Positions 38,601 through 47,189 are shown, counted from the stretch's first letter. The stretch: 64,000 nt of DNA from Bacteroidia bacterium (GCA_030430205.1 JAUIGE010000013.1:105070-169069); one strand, 5' to 3'. Numbers and translations are program-made. The notes: generated from the letters alone by a model not told the origin.

Positions 38601-41600
38601 CTCCTACACCTGATTGTCAGGACCACACTGTTTACTTGAGCGGTGTTTGTACAGCTTCTATTACTGCTGCTGATGTAGCAGGAAATGCTTCTGACAACTG
38701 TGCTATCGTCAGTACAACAGCGACACCATTGACATTCAATGGCTCTGACCTGACTGTATTGAGCGGTAACAACCCGAATCCTCCGGTGAATGTAACGGTA
38801 ACTTATATCGATCCTTCCGGCAACGTTTCTCAGTGTGTTGCTAAGGTGACCGTTAAAGATACCATTCCACCAAGCATCACTTGCTTGAGCCCAGCTCCGG
38901 TAAACAATGCTCCTGGATTGTGTGAGGCTTATGTAGTTGTTCCTGTACCTAGTGCTGGTGACAACTGTCAGGTAACTACTTTGACAAATGACTATACAGG
39001 TCTTCCTTCTGCAAGTGCTGTCTACCCTGTAGGTACCACTGTAGTAACATGGACTGTTTATGACTTTGCTGGTAACTCTACTGACTGTGTGATCAATGTT
39101 GTTGTAAACGACGTTGAAGATCCAAATGCTATTTGTAAAGACATCACCGTACAGCTTGATGCAACCGGTAATGCTTCTATCACTGCAGCTGATCTAGACA
39201 ATGGTAGCAATGACAACTGTCCTGGATTCAGCCTGGCTTTGAACGATTATGACTTTGATTGCTCTGATATTCAGGGACAATTCAATACCAACAATGTAGT
39301 TGCTGTTACCCTTACCGTTACTGACGGTGCTGGATTGACAGATCAGGCTACTTGTAATGTAACCGTTCGTGACGAAGTTGATCCTACAGCTATCTGTCAG
39401 GATGTAACTGTTCAGTTGGACGCTACCGGTAACGGAAGCACTACAGCAGCAGCTATTGACAACGGAAGCAGCGATGCTTGTGGATTGTTCTCTGTAACAG
39501 CAGGCCCACTCCTCGCATTTGATTGCTCACATGTTGGTACGAACCCAGTTACTCTCCAGGTAATTGATAACAATGGCAACATTGACTATGCTAACTGTAC
39601 TATCACTGTTGAAGACAATGTTGATCCTATCGCACTTTGCCAGGACACAACAGTTCAGCTTGATGTGAATGGTAATGGTGTATTGACTACAGCTATGGTA
39701 GATGACGGAAGCAGCGATGCTTGTGGTATTGCCAGCATGACTGTTAGTCCTAACACATTCGACTGTTCTCAGAGAAATCAGACCATTAATGTTACCCTGA
39801 CGGTGACAGACAACAATGGTAATGTTTCTACTTGTACTTCTGATGTATTGGTTAAAGATGAGGTTTCTCCAACAGCTAAATGCCGTGACCTGACCATCCA
39901 GTTGGATGCGAATGGTGATGCCAGCATCACTGTTGCAGATGTTGACAACGGTACAGTTGATAACTGTCTGCTTGTAAGCGTTACCCTCGATGACTACGAC
40001 TTCGATTGTAATGATGTGGGAACCAACACAGTTACCCTGACAGCTGTTGACGCAGACGGAAATACAGGAACATGTATCTCTACTATCACAGTAGAAGACA
40101 ATGTAGATCCTACTGCTCTTTGTATGAACACAGTAGTTGAACTGGACAGCACAGGTAACGGCTCTATCGCTGTAAGCGATATCGACGCTGGAAGCTCTGA
40201 TGCTTGTGGTTTGGCTAGCTTGACTTTGAGTGATTATGACTATGATTGTGGCGACCTCGGTAACAACACTGTTACTTTGACCATCGTTGACAACAATGGC
40301 AACTCATCTTCTTGCCAGGCAACTGTTGATGTCCAGGATAACATTGATCCTAATGTAGACGCTTCTGACATTACAGTATGTAATGATGCAGGTGTTTGCG
40401 AGGCTGCTGTTTCTATTGTAGCTACTGAGTGGGACAACTGTACTATCGTATCAAGAACTTACGCAGGTACTGTGAATCCATTCTACGGAAGTCCTTATGC
40501 AATCAACGGCGCAGGTCTTGATGCAAGTGGTACTTACCCAGTAGGTTCTGCTACAATCACTTTCACAGTGATTGACCAGAGTGGAAATTCTGACCAGGTA
40601 ACCATTACGCTGACAGTTAATGACTGTGAAGCTCCTGTAATCACACAGGCTGAAGGTCTCTGTGGTGGTTCTGTAACTCTGCCAAACGTAACAGGCGACT
40701 GTTACCAGCAGTTTGCTTGGACTACACCTACGGCTTGGGATAACTGTAAGTCTCCTCAGCCAATGGTACGTACGATTTCTAATCCATCGGTACAGCCGTT
40801 GATGATCGCTGGTACTACTTTGGGTCTATTCCCAGTAGGAACTACCACGGTTACTTATACTGCTACTGATGATTACGCAAACGTCACAGTATGTGCATTT
40901 GACGTGATCGTTGAAGACACTGAGAGCCCAACTATCCTGAATTGTCCTACAGCTGCTATCTCTGTAGCTGCTGACCCAGGTAGCTGTTCTGCTCAGGTTG
41001 TACTACCTAATAACATCACAGGTATTGATAACTGTCCTATTGTAACGATGAGTGATGATGTACCAGCTGGTAGCGTCTTCCCATTAGGTACAACTACAGT
41101 TACCTTCACTGCTGCTGATGGTTCTGGAAATACAACTACTTGTGTATTTGATGTAAACGTTGCCGATACACAGGCTCCGGTTATCACTTGTCCTGCTAAC
41201 ATCACTGCTAGCAATGATCCAGGTGAGTGTGCTGCTACAGTAAGCTATCCTGATCCAACATGGACAGATAACTGTACTGGTTTTGCTGCTGGTGGAGTTA
41301 TGAGCCCAGCTAATTTGACAGCTGTAAATTCACTGTTTGCTGCAGGTTCTTCTATTCCTGCTAATGTACAGCCAAGCATTCCGTTGTCATCAACAGTTGG
41401 TGCTGGAAACGGCTCAGTTAATTTGTCAAATGCTCCTTCATTTATCGTCATGACTGGTAACGATGCCAACTTTGATGTAGATGGTTCAGGAGTAAGCTTT
41501 ACTGCTACCAGTGCAAGTACCCTTACTTTTAATTACCTGTACAGCACGAATGACGTCGCAGCAGTATATGATCCATTTGGTTATGCAATCAATGGTGTCT

Positions 41601-44600
41601 ATACACCTGTTGTGAATGGACCTTCTAGTCTCACTGTTAGTGATGTTGTATCTGTTAATTTGGCTCCTGGCGATGTCTTTACATGGGTTACCCTTGGAGA
41701 CGGATTCTTTGGAACATCAACAGTTGTGATTTCTGATCCTAGTCTGCTTCCATTGGGCCAGACGGCTCTATATCAGATTGCTGGACTTGGTAGTGGTGCT
41801 CAGTTCCCACTCGGAACAACCACAGAGACCTGGGTAATCAGGGATGCCGCTGGCAATGCTGATACTTGTAGCTTTACTGTTACAGTGACAGATACTGAAG
41901 ATCCTACCATCATTGCTGTTGGTGCTACACAGAATTTGTCTGGAGCTAATACAATAGGTGGTCCAATTCCTGCAATTGGAACTTCTGGAACTTCAGAGTT
42001 CTTCATTCCAATTCCTCAGAATCAGACGATTGCTGATGTGAATGTATCATTGGAAGGAACCCACTCTTGGGTTGGAGACCTGGATGTATTCCTGACAAGC
42101 CCAACTGGTACAATAGTTCATTTGTTGGATAATGTTGGAGGTAGTCTTGACGACTTCAACATGACATTTGATGATGAAGCTTCTACTCAGATTATTTCTT
42201 TAGGCACTTCCCCATTAGGTGGTGGATTAAGCTGGCGAAGCAATGGTACAGGAGAAGATCCTACCGGAGCTAACGGGAATATTGGTGGCAATCCAACTAC
42301 CCTGGCGGCCTTTGATGGCCAATCTACCCTGGGTGTATGGAAATTGACTATCGTTGACCGTTTCGGTGGTGACTCAGGTAATCTGACTAAGTGGTCGCTT
42401 TCGATCGACTATTATACTCCTGGTGTTGCTCTTCCTGTAAATACTACAGTAGCAAATGATCCTGGGCAGTGTGGTGCGGTTGTCAACTATGCGACATTGC
42501 TCGCTGATGACAATTGTCCTGGTGTTTCCCTCGTTCAAACTGCTGGCTTGGGTACCGGTAGCATGTTCCCAGTAGGAACAACTACTGAGACCTATGTAGC
42601 TACAGATGCCGCAGGTAACACGACTACTCTATCTTTTGACATCACTGTTGAGGATACAGAAGATCCAACCATTACTTGTCCTACATCTGCAACCATCGGT
42701 AACGATGCTGGAGATTGTGATGCTACTTTGTTGTACACCATTACTGCTGCCGACAACTGTTCTTACACAATCAGCCAAACAGCTGGTGTAGGAAACGGTG
42801 GTAGCGTAGCTGTGGGTGCTTCTTCTACAGAGACTTATGTAGTGGTTGACGGTGCTGGTAATACAGCTACTTGTTCTTTCACTATCACAGTTGAAGATCA
42901 GGAAGCTCCACAGATCAGTGGATGTCCTGCTAACATCACCCTCAACAATGACCCAGGTCAGTGTGGTGCTGTTGCAACATGGAATACCAACAACCTGGTT
43001 ACTTCTGACAACTGTCCTGGTGAGACTTTGGCAAGCAACTACCAGTCTGGCGACTTCTTCCCTGTAGGAACTACTACTGTAGTTTACACAGTGACTGATG
43101 CTGCTGGCCTGACTGCTGACTGCTCATTCGATGTAACTGTAATTGACAACGAGGATCCGGTTATCACATGTCCTGCTAACGTAACCGTTACGCAAGACCT
43201 AAGCTTGTTCCCGAATTGTGGTGCAAACATTACAGGATTTGTTGCTTCTGCAACAGACAACTGTTCTGCTACTATCGTCAATGATTACAATGCAGGTGGT
43301 GCAGATGCCAGCGATTTCTATGGCTTAGGTGTAACGACTGTTACATTCACAGCTACCGATCCTGCTGGTAACACAGACGTATGTTCAGCTACTGTAACTG
43401 TTAACCCAGTTGCTCCAGTTGCTACTGTGAACAATGCAAACCCAATGGACATCTGTTCTACAAGCGCGAGCATCACTGCTTCTGGTAACACACCAGGTAC
43501 AGGATTCTCCGGTCAGTGGACTGCTTCTCCAAGCGCAGGTGTTGTATTTGCTAATGCTACTGCTGCAAGCACAAACGTTACTTTCCCAGGTGCTGGTTCT
43601 TATACCCTCACATGGACTGTTACGAACATTTGCTCAGGCGTATCTGCTTCTGCAAGCTTCACAGTTAATGTATACGATCCACCTGTATTGACAATGTCTG
43701 GAACTGATCCAACATTGGTAGGTGCATCTGATGGTACTGCTACTGTTGCTGCTGCTGGCGGTTCTGGCTCATTCGGTTATGCTTGGTCTAACGGCGGTTC
43801 TACTGCCACGATCACAGGGCTTACTGCTGGAACTTACACAGTGACTGTAACTGATCTCGTTTCTGGTTGTACTTCAACTGGTAGCGTAACACTCAACGAT
43901 CCTCCTGTAACCCGCATTTGTGAGCTCAAAGATTGGGACGCTAATGCTTATGGTGTTTGGTTCCGTCTTGCTCCTGGTTCAATCGGTGGCAATGGAAACA
44001 ATGTATGGGTTGGTGGATATGGAACATACGAGGAGTACGCTTCTGGTGAGGTTCATATCTTTGGAACGATCGCAGATAAAGTTGACCCAACCAAATCTTG
44101 GAGCGTTGACATCTGGTTGATTGGTAAGCAGTTCTGGGGTTCATGGGGTGGTGCTGGTAACGGTTGGGCAGGTACTGCCGCAAACGTTGGCACTAACTAT
44201 GCTTCCTGGACTTATTACACACTCAACGGTAGCAAATCTACCATGACTGGATTAGGCTCTTACGCTGGTGCTTCTGTAACCTTGACTCATCGTCCATATG
44301 CTGCCAACGGCGGTAATGGTGGATTCCAGATTGGTCAGGCAGCAAACAACCACAATACCGATTACGGTATGTACGGTCAGTTTGACTACACAGGTACTTA
44401 CAGCGGATGGGGTGAGATTTCTGGTCGCTTCAACAACTGTATCGGAACCATGCGTCTCGGTCCTGTTGCTGTACTGCAAGGTGCATTTGATGGTACTTCT
44501 GGTTTGATGCGCGATGATCTTCGCTCAGCTAGCCTCGTACCTGCAACAGAGCCTTACACAGCTCTCGGTTACACACATGTTGGTGGTGGTGGAAGTGAAA

Positions 44601-45139
44601 CTGTTGCTCAGAGTGTTCTGAATGTAACAGGCATGGACGCTATCGTTGACTGGGTAATTGTTGAACTTCGTGAGTCTGCTAACCCAGCAAACATTGTAGC
44701 TTCTCGTTCTGCACTGATGCAGGCTGATGGCGATATCGTTGATGTTGACGGTGTATCTTCCGTTGAGTTCAATGCTGTTGTTGACGGCGACTACCACGTT
44801 GCGGTTCTACACCGTAACCACGTAGGTATCATGACAGGAAATGCACTTACTTTGGTAAGTGGTGCTAGCGCAACAACTGTTGACTTTACTACAACCAGCC
44901 TTTATGGTGGACCTACCGCTTACGCTACCGTAGGTGCAGGCTTCCAGGCGTTGGTTGCTGGTGATGCTAACGGCGACGGCCAGGTACAGAACACTGACGA
45001 TGTTTACTTCTGGGCTCCAAGTACAGGTTCTTCTGGTTACCAGGCTGGTGACTACGACCTGGACGGACAAGTTCAGAACACTGACAAAGTATACTACTGG
45101 ATCAGCAACGCCGGTTTAGGTACCGCTATCCCTCAATAA
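32675..45139 (+). CDS. giant HYR-repeat surface adhesin, dockerin-like C-terminus
   Basis: 4154 residues. Start ATG 32675 gives a signal peptide ending SMSYAQ (about residue 23). Residues about 24-1250 are Ig/PKD-like adhesion modules with paired Cys. About 1252-3575 hold some 23 HYR-type modules, each opening like VEDNVDP and closing like DNC then a VT-rich strand. A foreign beta domain sits inside one module (about 2870-3035) and a proprotein-convertase P-like domain (about 3084-3250) inside another. An Ig-like module follows, a SprB repeat (about 3680-3740), then a C-terminal region of a type I recall from other Bacteroidota. It ends in two calcium loops DANGDGQVQNTD (4097-4108) and DYDLDGQVQNTD (4126-4137). 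No T9SS CTD is visible. Flanked by two T9SS proteins. Confidence 0.9.
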   Translation: MKRLFYNCSVLMLFLLGWSMSYAQPGCPPNGTVPTVTPKVCINSIPGTYDLSQEGTGAAAGVVGWKFFSAITTGGLPINPVTTIQVAPETYYAVYVDNNGNPCLDGIFPPTYSVATLEVVLKPQPPFQTMTVCADNTPPSLGPALLGGVYDLTQIPGIDKWFTDPAGITPVVITQSVPPGTYYGSVDANNTSNGCESELAVLTVNPAPYPPIITAPVGTLCVDPVTGTFDLNTLEVRVNWPDPNYPPGFPNTIIVPVNRRVFTTDAALTTVTGGVVPAGTYYVYHTLFQCASMPLEFTINPRPAAPVLSATSACADDVSGDYDLCNVTSTNPAGVTLTWYASLADVSAGNDIGSCPPGFANQLPGTYYATYTSVVTGCESAPSAFEIYETPAALTGYNCQGVAGNNPPPNGGNCVGGDGEQVIRLFSCTDDVFTVTGVEDKIKMNDAYGFGINGPVIANAVLTYYDTYADADAGNSPVTIASIVARFNANAASNNNQTEYVYVTQTDPNTGCESAPAGLRLRMRVRPVIVVTTPDPICIGQTVDLWTLVEDTKNTAESWNIYDLDPTAGPAVLLSSSPADANGEPDGSIVFQPSFTTAGTYTFWYEAVNEDGPYNADCNAVASVTITVLPKPVITAQVVSSPVCSGEPFSIIFLDANGFPIPSATVNDVDVSVNVAGGLNVVSGPTTGLGLTIGAISGDVYENFTSGPLNVTYTVTPNGPLPQNCPGDPINVVVTINPEPIMTAGLTDTICSYNTSNLVLSHTNNLLGGGVTYKWVDKPLPSIFPFSPAAPNPVLDGPASDHTKYPNPLANYGRPVASAAPITDSYRNVALGDKEAVYTIIPVSAAGCEGNPETAKVVTNPAPVITFPLGDTICSGGTTNIALSVNLPDNIDAVAYKWDVPAVYPAGVTGPATGSGGTNPGSYVYVPVPVPGQIFIQETFTNTSGSVQFVTLDLTALGDPVNANLKNPNGCESLTFPVIIRINPEPVLTSNWPALLCSNNPTVDLNVVTPTETSGVPCTGVWERWVAGTWVTVTGVQTVSNGDQFRYTCTTVYGCTSSLTETVNLEDAPVMTAVPNPPLCADNVNLAAKIIDMNTYQPTVTNSVGGPIAGSGSWTKYGVPVPNGLLATQTVRNGDTYCYTFNAANGCSEQVCYTFIINPLPNAILTGGGTICPPATSTNDVVISFTTTGPWDIAYTIDGGTPIVVNNIGTATYTIAGSGSTPGMYQVTSILDGNGCSTPVGYKSNSVNVAAPNTIAAICRNITEQLDGNGFAAITGGDIDENSGYGCNSAITLTRLAYPPIFTCADLGVNDVTLKVFDGNTAAPHDTAYCVSKVTIEDNIKPSIVCATVANPYNTDPGVCYWEVPNAQLDPLFTSDNCTVVSVEHNGASKGLTGTYTNASLAGAQFPKGSTIITWTVTDQSGNQAACAYQITVEDDEAPVITSCPPSRDIYTSANALYDCASIIPDMLGELTWTDNCPQCVTISQDPAGPSAVSGQHLDQTLVIFHVMDDAHDVTCTATLTLIDDQDPQFTFCPPAVTVECSDPNRSIADLGNATATDNCAATVTITHSDVVDLTQCNNTGTIVRTFTADDGHGNTISTCSQVITVEDATNPVITGFNDPTEYCSFVNVPRFDYAAFLAAGGTASDNCGLNIASFTFISQNIIGNCNPNPSIIEKYAIYDNCGNGDTATVTFIINDSQDPVWTNNPAIADVTINCEDDNTSVGTGVPAWTDNCASNIAESQTSTGYSANPANCGHYTYTIFRTFTVTDICGNTISHTQTINVEDVTDPVISCTSNIPGNAVDTDVDKCEATIGSGLLTASATDNCATANLSYSYVVTDNNNGGQVVGGGLGSDAAGVYYKGSYTITFTATDPCGNSASCSLQLDVEDNQDPYVACKGTLDVYLDDQGVATIANGDIVTASSDNCPGATIALDKYSFDCSEVTAVTGNTITVTATITDASGNTESCATVVTVIDNLPPTPDCQDHTVYLSGVCTASITAADVAGNASDNCAIVSTTATPLTFNGSDLTVLSGNNPNPPVNVTVTYIDPSGNVSQCVAKVTVKDTIPPSITCLSPAPVNNAPGLCEAYVVVPVPSAGDNCQVTTLTNDYTGLPSASAVYPVGTTVVTWTVYDFAGNSTDCVINVVVNDVEDPNAICKDITVQLDATGNASITAADLDNGSNDNCPGFSLALNDYDFDCSDIQGQFNTNNVVAVTLTVTDGAGLTDQATCNVTVRDEVDPTAICQDVTVQLDATGNGSTTAAAIDNGSSDACGLFSVTAGPLLAFDCSHVGTNPVTLQVIDNNGNIDYANCTITVEDNVDPIALCQDTTVQLDVNGNGVLTTAMVDDGSSDACGIASMTVSPNTFDCSQRNQTINVTLTVTDNNGNVSTCTSDVLVKDEVSPTAKCRDLTIQLDANGDASITVADVDNGTVDNCLLVSVTLDDYDFDCNDVGTNTVTLTAVDADGNTGTCISTITVEDNVDPTALCMNTVVELDSTGNGSIAVSDIDAGSSDACGLASLTLSDYDYDCGDLGNNTVTLTIVDNNGNSSSCQATVDVQDNIDPNVDASDITVCNDAGVCEAAVSIVATEWDNCTIVSRTYAGTVNPFYGSPYAINGAGLDASGTYPVGSATITFTVIDQSGNSDQVTITLTVNDCEAPVITQAEGLCGGSVTLPNVTGDCYQQFAWTTPTAWDNCKSPQPMVRTISNPSVQPLMIAGTTLGLFPVGTTTVTYTATDDYANVTVCAFDVIVEDTESPTILNCPTAAISVAADPGSCSAQVVLPNNITGIDNCPIVTMSDDVPAGSVFPLGTTTVTFTAADGSGNTTTCVFDVNVADTQAPVITCPANITASNDPGECAATVSYPDPTWTDNCTGFAAGGVMSPANLTAVNSLFAAGSSIPANVQPSIPLSSTVGAGNGSVNLSNAPSFIVMTGNDANFDVDGSGVSFTATSASTLTFNYLYSTNDVAAVYDPFGYAINGVYTPVVNGPSSLTVSDVVSVNLAPGDVFTWVTLGDGFFGTSTVVISDPSLLPLGQTALYQIAGLGSGAQFPLGTTTETWVIRDAAGNADTCSFTVTVTDTEDPTIIAVGATQNLSGANTIGGPIPAIGTSGTSEFFIPIPQNQTIADVNVSLEGTHSWVGDLDVFLTSPTGTIVHLLDNVGGSLDDFNMTFDDEASTQIISLGTSPLGGGLSWRSNGTGEDPTGANGNIGGNPTTLAAFDGQSTLGVWKLTIVDRFGGDSGNLTKWSLSIDYYTPGVALPVNTTVANDPGQCGAVVNYATLLADDNCPGVSLVQTAGLGTGSMFPVGTTTETYVATDAAGNTTTLSFDITVEDTEDPTITCPTSATIGNDAGDCDATLLYTITAADNCSYTISQTAGVGNGGSVAVGASSTETYVVVDGAGNTATCSFTITVEDQEAPQISGCPANITLNNDPGQCGAVATWNTNNLVTSDNCPGETLASNYQSGDFFPVGTTTVVYTVTDAAGLTADCSFDVTVIDNEDPVITCPANVTVTQDLSLFPNCGANITGFVASATDNCSATIVNDYNAGGADASDFYGLGVTTVTFTATDPAGNTDVCSATVTVNPVAPVATVNNANPMDICSTSASITASGNTPGTGFSGQWTASPSAGVVFANATAASTNVTFPGAGSYTLTWTVTNICSGVSASASFTVNVYDPPVLTMSGTDPTLVGASDGTATVAAAGGSGSFGYAWSNGGSTATITGLTAGTYTVTVTDLVSGCTSTGSVTLNDPPVTRICELKDWDANAYGVWFRLAPGSIGGNGNNVWVGGYGTYEEYASGEVHIFGTIADKVDPTKSWSVDIWLIGKQFWGSWGGAGNGWAGTAANVGTNYASWTYYTLNGSKSTMTGLGSYAGASVTLTHRPYAANGGNGGFQIGQAANNHNTDYGMYGQFDYTGTYSGWGEISGRFNNCIGTMRLGPVAVLQGAFDGTSGLMRDDLRSASLVPATEPYTALGYTHVGGGGSETVAQSVLNVTGMDAIVDWVIVELRESANPANIVASRSALMQADGDIVDVDGVSSVEFNAVVDGDYHVAVLHRNHVGIMTGNALTLVSGASATTVDFTTTSLYGGPTAYATVGAGFQALVAGDANGDGQVQNTDDVYFWAPSTGSSGYQAGDYDLDGQVQNTDKVYYWISNAGLGTAIPQ

Positions 45140-45150
45140 GAATTTGATTT

Positions 45151-45185
45151 CAGCTCCTCGGATGGCTTTTGCCATCCGAGGGCTG
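45151..45185 (+). terminator. strong hairpin after giant adhesin
   Basis: Perfect 11-bp stem CCTCGGATGGC / GCCATCCGAGG with a TTTT loop, extended by CAGC/GCTG outside a bulge. It starts 12 bp after the stop. No T run follows, so it may be an RNA-stability or factor-dependent end rather than a simple terminator. Confidence 0.75.
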
Positions 45186-45253
45186 ATTAACCAAATAATT
45201 ATTGTACTTGACTTTAACCTATATTTTTAATTAGATTACTGAAAATTCAAGTC

Positions 45254-46357
45254 ATGAATAAGAAGACATTATTAAGCACTATGCTTGCGTTGCTTTTCTG
45301 TGGAGTTGCATTTGCTCAGACTGTTACGTTTGAGATCCGCAACGAGCAGAAAGTAGGGAGCAAGTATACCTTCGATGTATTCATGAAAGCGGATCAAAAT
45401 GGTACCTATCATAGCCGCGGACAAGTTTATATCTCTTACAACCAAGATGCCTTTGGCCCAGCAGTTGCTGCCAATGGCCACGTAACGGTTACTCCTTCAG
45501 CTTTGCTGACGGAAACCTCTGCACTAGGTGCAAAGTACCAAACAGTGAATGTTGCTGACAACGGAGTGAATCTCGCTCTGACCTGGCAAAGCAACTTCCT
45601 GGGTGTGGCTCCTTCAGTAGGTGCTCATACGGCTGTTCCTACAGCACAGACTGCGCTTTATCACGTAGAAATCGACATGGCAGATGCTACACAGCCTGCT
45701 AAGCTTGACTTCAATACACGTTTGATGAAAGGCCAGCAGTTCATGTTGGTAGGTTCAAACCATGAGATTCCTTATGGTCAGTCTGTTTCTCTGCCTGTTA
45801 GATTTGTAGACTTTACAGCTACTAAAGCTAATGTGCATGATGTACAGTTGATCTGGAAGACCACCAATGAGTTTAACAGCGACCACTTTATCATCGAGAA
45901 GAAAAGGAACAATGGTTCTTTTGAAGCACTTACTCGCGTAGAGGCTCAGGGCATCGCCCAGGGAACCAACGAGTACGCTTTTCTCGATCAGTCTGGTATG
46001 AGCAACGAAAACTTCTACCGCATCAAGCAGGTGGATTTTGATGGAACTTTCCAGTATACCAATGTAGTTATGGTTGGATTTGATAAAGAGGCAGACAATG
46101 ATCGTTTCATTGCCTTCCCATCTCCTGCTACTACTGAGGTTACTTTGAAAGCTACTACTGCTCAGCTTGACGCTGATTATGAGTTCACTGTTAGCGACGT
46201 AAACGGCAAAACTGTTTACACTGGTGTAATGGTACAGAATGGCGGAAACGCTTTCAAAATCAATGTAAATGACTTTGCAGCGGGAACTTATTACATCCGT
46301 ACAGTAAGTCCTGAAGGCAAATCTTACATCAACAGATTTATCAAGGTAACTAAGTAA
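45254..46357 (+). CDS. T9SS-sorted surface protein with cohesin-like N-terminal domain (paralogue 2)
   Basis: 367 residues, homologous along its length to the 29521 gene. Signal peptide ends AFAQ (about residue 22). The N-terminal beta domain (TFEIRNEQKVGSKYTFDVFM; YHSRGQVYISYN; LALTWQSNFLGV) lacks the short DSDNDGNPDE calcium-loop-like stretch that paralogue 1 has. A middle module (PVRFVDFTATKANVHDVQLI; YRIKQVDFDGTFQYT) and a type A T9SS domain (AFPSPATTEVTLKA, FTVSDVNGKTVYTG, FAAGTYYIRT, INRFIKVTK) follow. It begins 114 bp after the giant adhesin; a hairpin separates them, so transcription may be separate. T-ending, highly biased codons like the adhesin. Confidence 0.88.
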   Translation: MNKKTLLSTMLALLFCGVAFAQTVTFEIRNEQKVGSKYTFDVFMKADQNGTYHSRGQVYISYNQDAFGPAVAANGHVTVTPSALLTETSALGAKYQTVNVADNGVNLALTWQSNFLGVAPSVGAHTAVPTAQTALYHVEIDMADATQPAKLDFNTRLMKGQQFMLVGSNHEIPYGQSVSLPVRFVDFTATKANVHDVQLIWKTTNEFNSDHFIIEKKRNNGSFEALTRVEAQGIAQGTNEYAFLDQSGMSNENFYRIKQVDFDGTFQYTNVVMVGFDKEADNDRFIAFPSPATTEVTLKATTAQLDADYEFTVSDVNGKTVYTGVMVQNGGNAFKINVNDFAAGTYYIRTVSPEGKSYINRFIKVTK

Positions 46358-46404
46358 GCTTCACGCTTATCAAAATATCTGATAGAAAGATCTTTATTAA
46401 GACG

Positions 46405-46433
46405 AAAAGGCGTAGCGCAAGCTGCGCCTTTTT
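46405..46433 (+). terminator. rho-independent terminator after T9SS protein 2
   Basis: Twelve-pair stem (AAAAGGCGTAGC / GCTGCGCCTTTT, one wobble) capped by a GCAA tetraloop and merging into a T run. Confidence 0.92.
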
Positions 46434-46587
46434 GCATTTGAAATGGACAGTTCCCATTGAAACTGGAATACTTACCATTTGCCCTCTTTTTAGAACTGTT
46501 TGCGCGAATATGTATAAACCTTGTTAGGAAAGCCTGTATACTTGTATCAAACCACTAAAGAATATTATGTTTTCAACAGTAAAAAAC

Positions 46588-46760
46588 TATATCCACAATT
46601 TTACAACGGAACCGAGAGGACTCCAAGGCTGTAATACTGAGGATATGTGGTTATTCGGGCGTAGAGCAAGGCATTTTATGAAGTAATTTTTTTACTTTTC
46701 GCTTGCGCCCGAACTGATAAAGTTCGGGTTTTTTTTTGCCCGAAATCCACATAGCTCAAT
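46588..46760 (+). ncRNA. candidate structured RNA ending in a terminator
   Basis: The region has nested pairings. ATATCC near 46588-46595 can pair with GGATAT at 46641-46646. TTCGGGCG (46654-46661) pairs with CGCCCGAA (46706-46713), enclosing a hairpin AAGTAA/TTACTT (46681-46697). CCCGAACT (46708-46715) instead pairs with AGTTCGGG (46721-46728), followed by nine T: a classic terminator. The two stems exclude each other. No gene follows for 280 bp, so a free small RNA is more likely than a riboswitch. I could not match it to 6S RNA, tmRNA, SRP RNA or RNase P. Confidence 0.45.
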
Positions 46761-47039
46761 TACTTTTTTTAATCAAAAGTTAAATAAATCTCTGTTATAC
46801 AGACGTTTATACCGTTATCTCTTGTGCCCTTTTTAGGGTAAGGCTTTTGATTTTAAGAATACCAGATGGCTTTTAAAGGAGAAAATTGTATTTGGCAGGA
46901 ATATCTAAATCCAGCCTGGGAGAGCTATGCCCTGAATAAAGAATAGCAATACATGATTGACCAAAAGGCATAATGGATGCGGGTATCCTAATAGGAGAGC
47001 AATGCCTAAATGTCACTTTTGTGTTAAAGCGAATAGCTT

Positions 47040-47111
47040 GGAGTTGTAGCTCAATCGGTAGAGCGCCTGATTGAAGTCCAGGAGGAGATGGTTCGAATCC
47101 ATCCAATTCCA
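47040..47111 (+). tRNA. tRNA-Phe (GAA)
   Basis: Cloverleaf: acceptor GGAGTTG/CAATTCC with one G-T pair, D arm GCTC/GAGC, anticodon loop TTGAAGT (anticodon GAA), T arm GATGG/CCATC with TTCGAAT. The closing pair of the anticodon stem is A31-C39, a mismatch. CCA is not encoded. Confidence 0.85.
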
Positions 47112-47125
47112 CTGTGTAGGGGAGT

Positions 47126-47187
47126 GGGCTCATTGGTCACACAATACCGTTCTTTGATTATCGTGACCGATGGCCCCTTCATTTTTT
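47126..47187 (+). terminator. hairpin terminator after tRNA-Phe
   Basis: Stem GGGC-CATTGGTCAC (one bulged T) with GTGACCGATGGCCC, 22-nt loop, then TTCATTTTTT. It separates tRNA-Phe from tRNA-Asn, which begins 3 bp after it. Confidence 0.75.
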
Positions 47188-47189
47188 CT

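Noticed and set aside
46560..46760. tmRNA, 6S RNA, RNase P RNA or SRP RNA
   Set aside because: None of the conserved cores I know for these RNAs is present, and the length and 3' ends do not fit.
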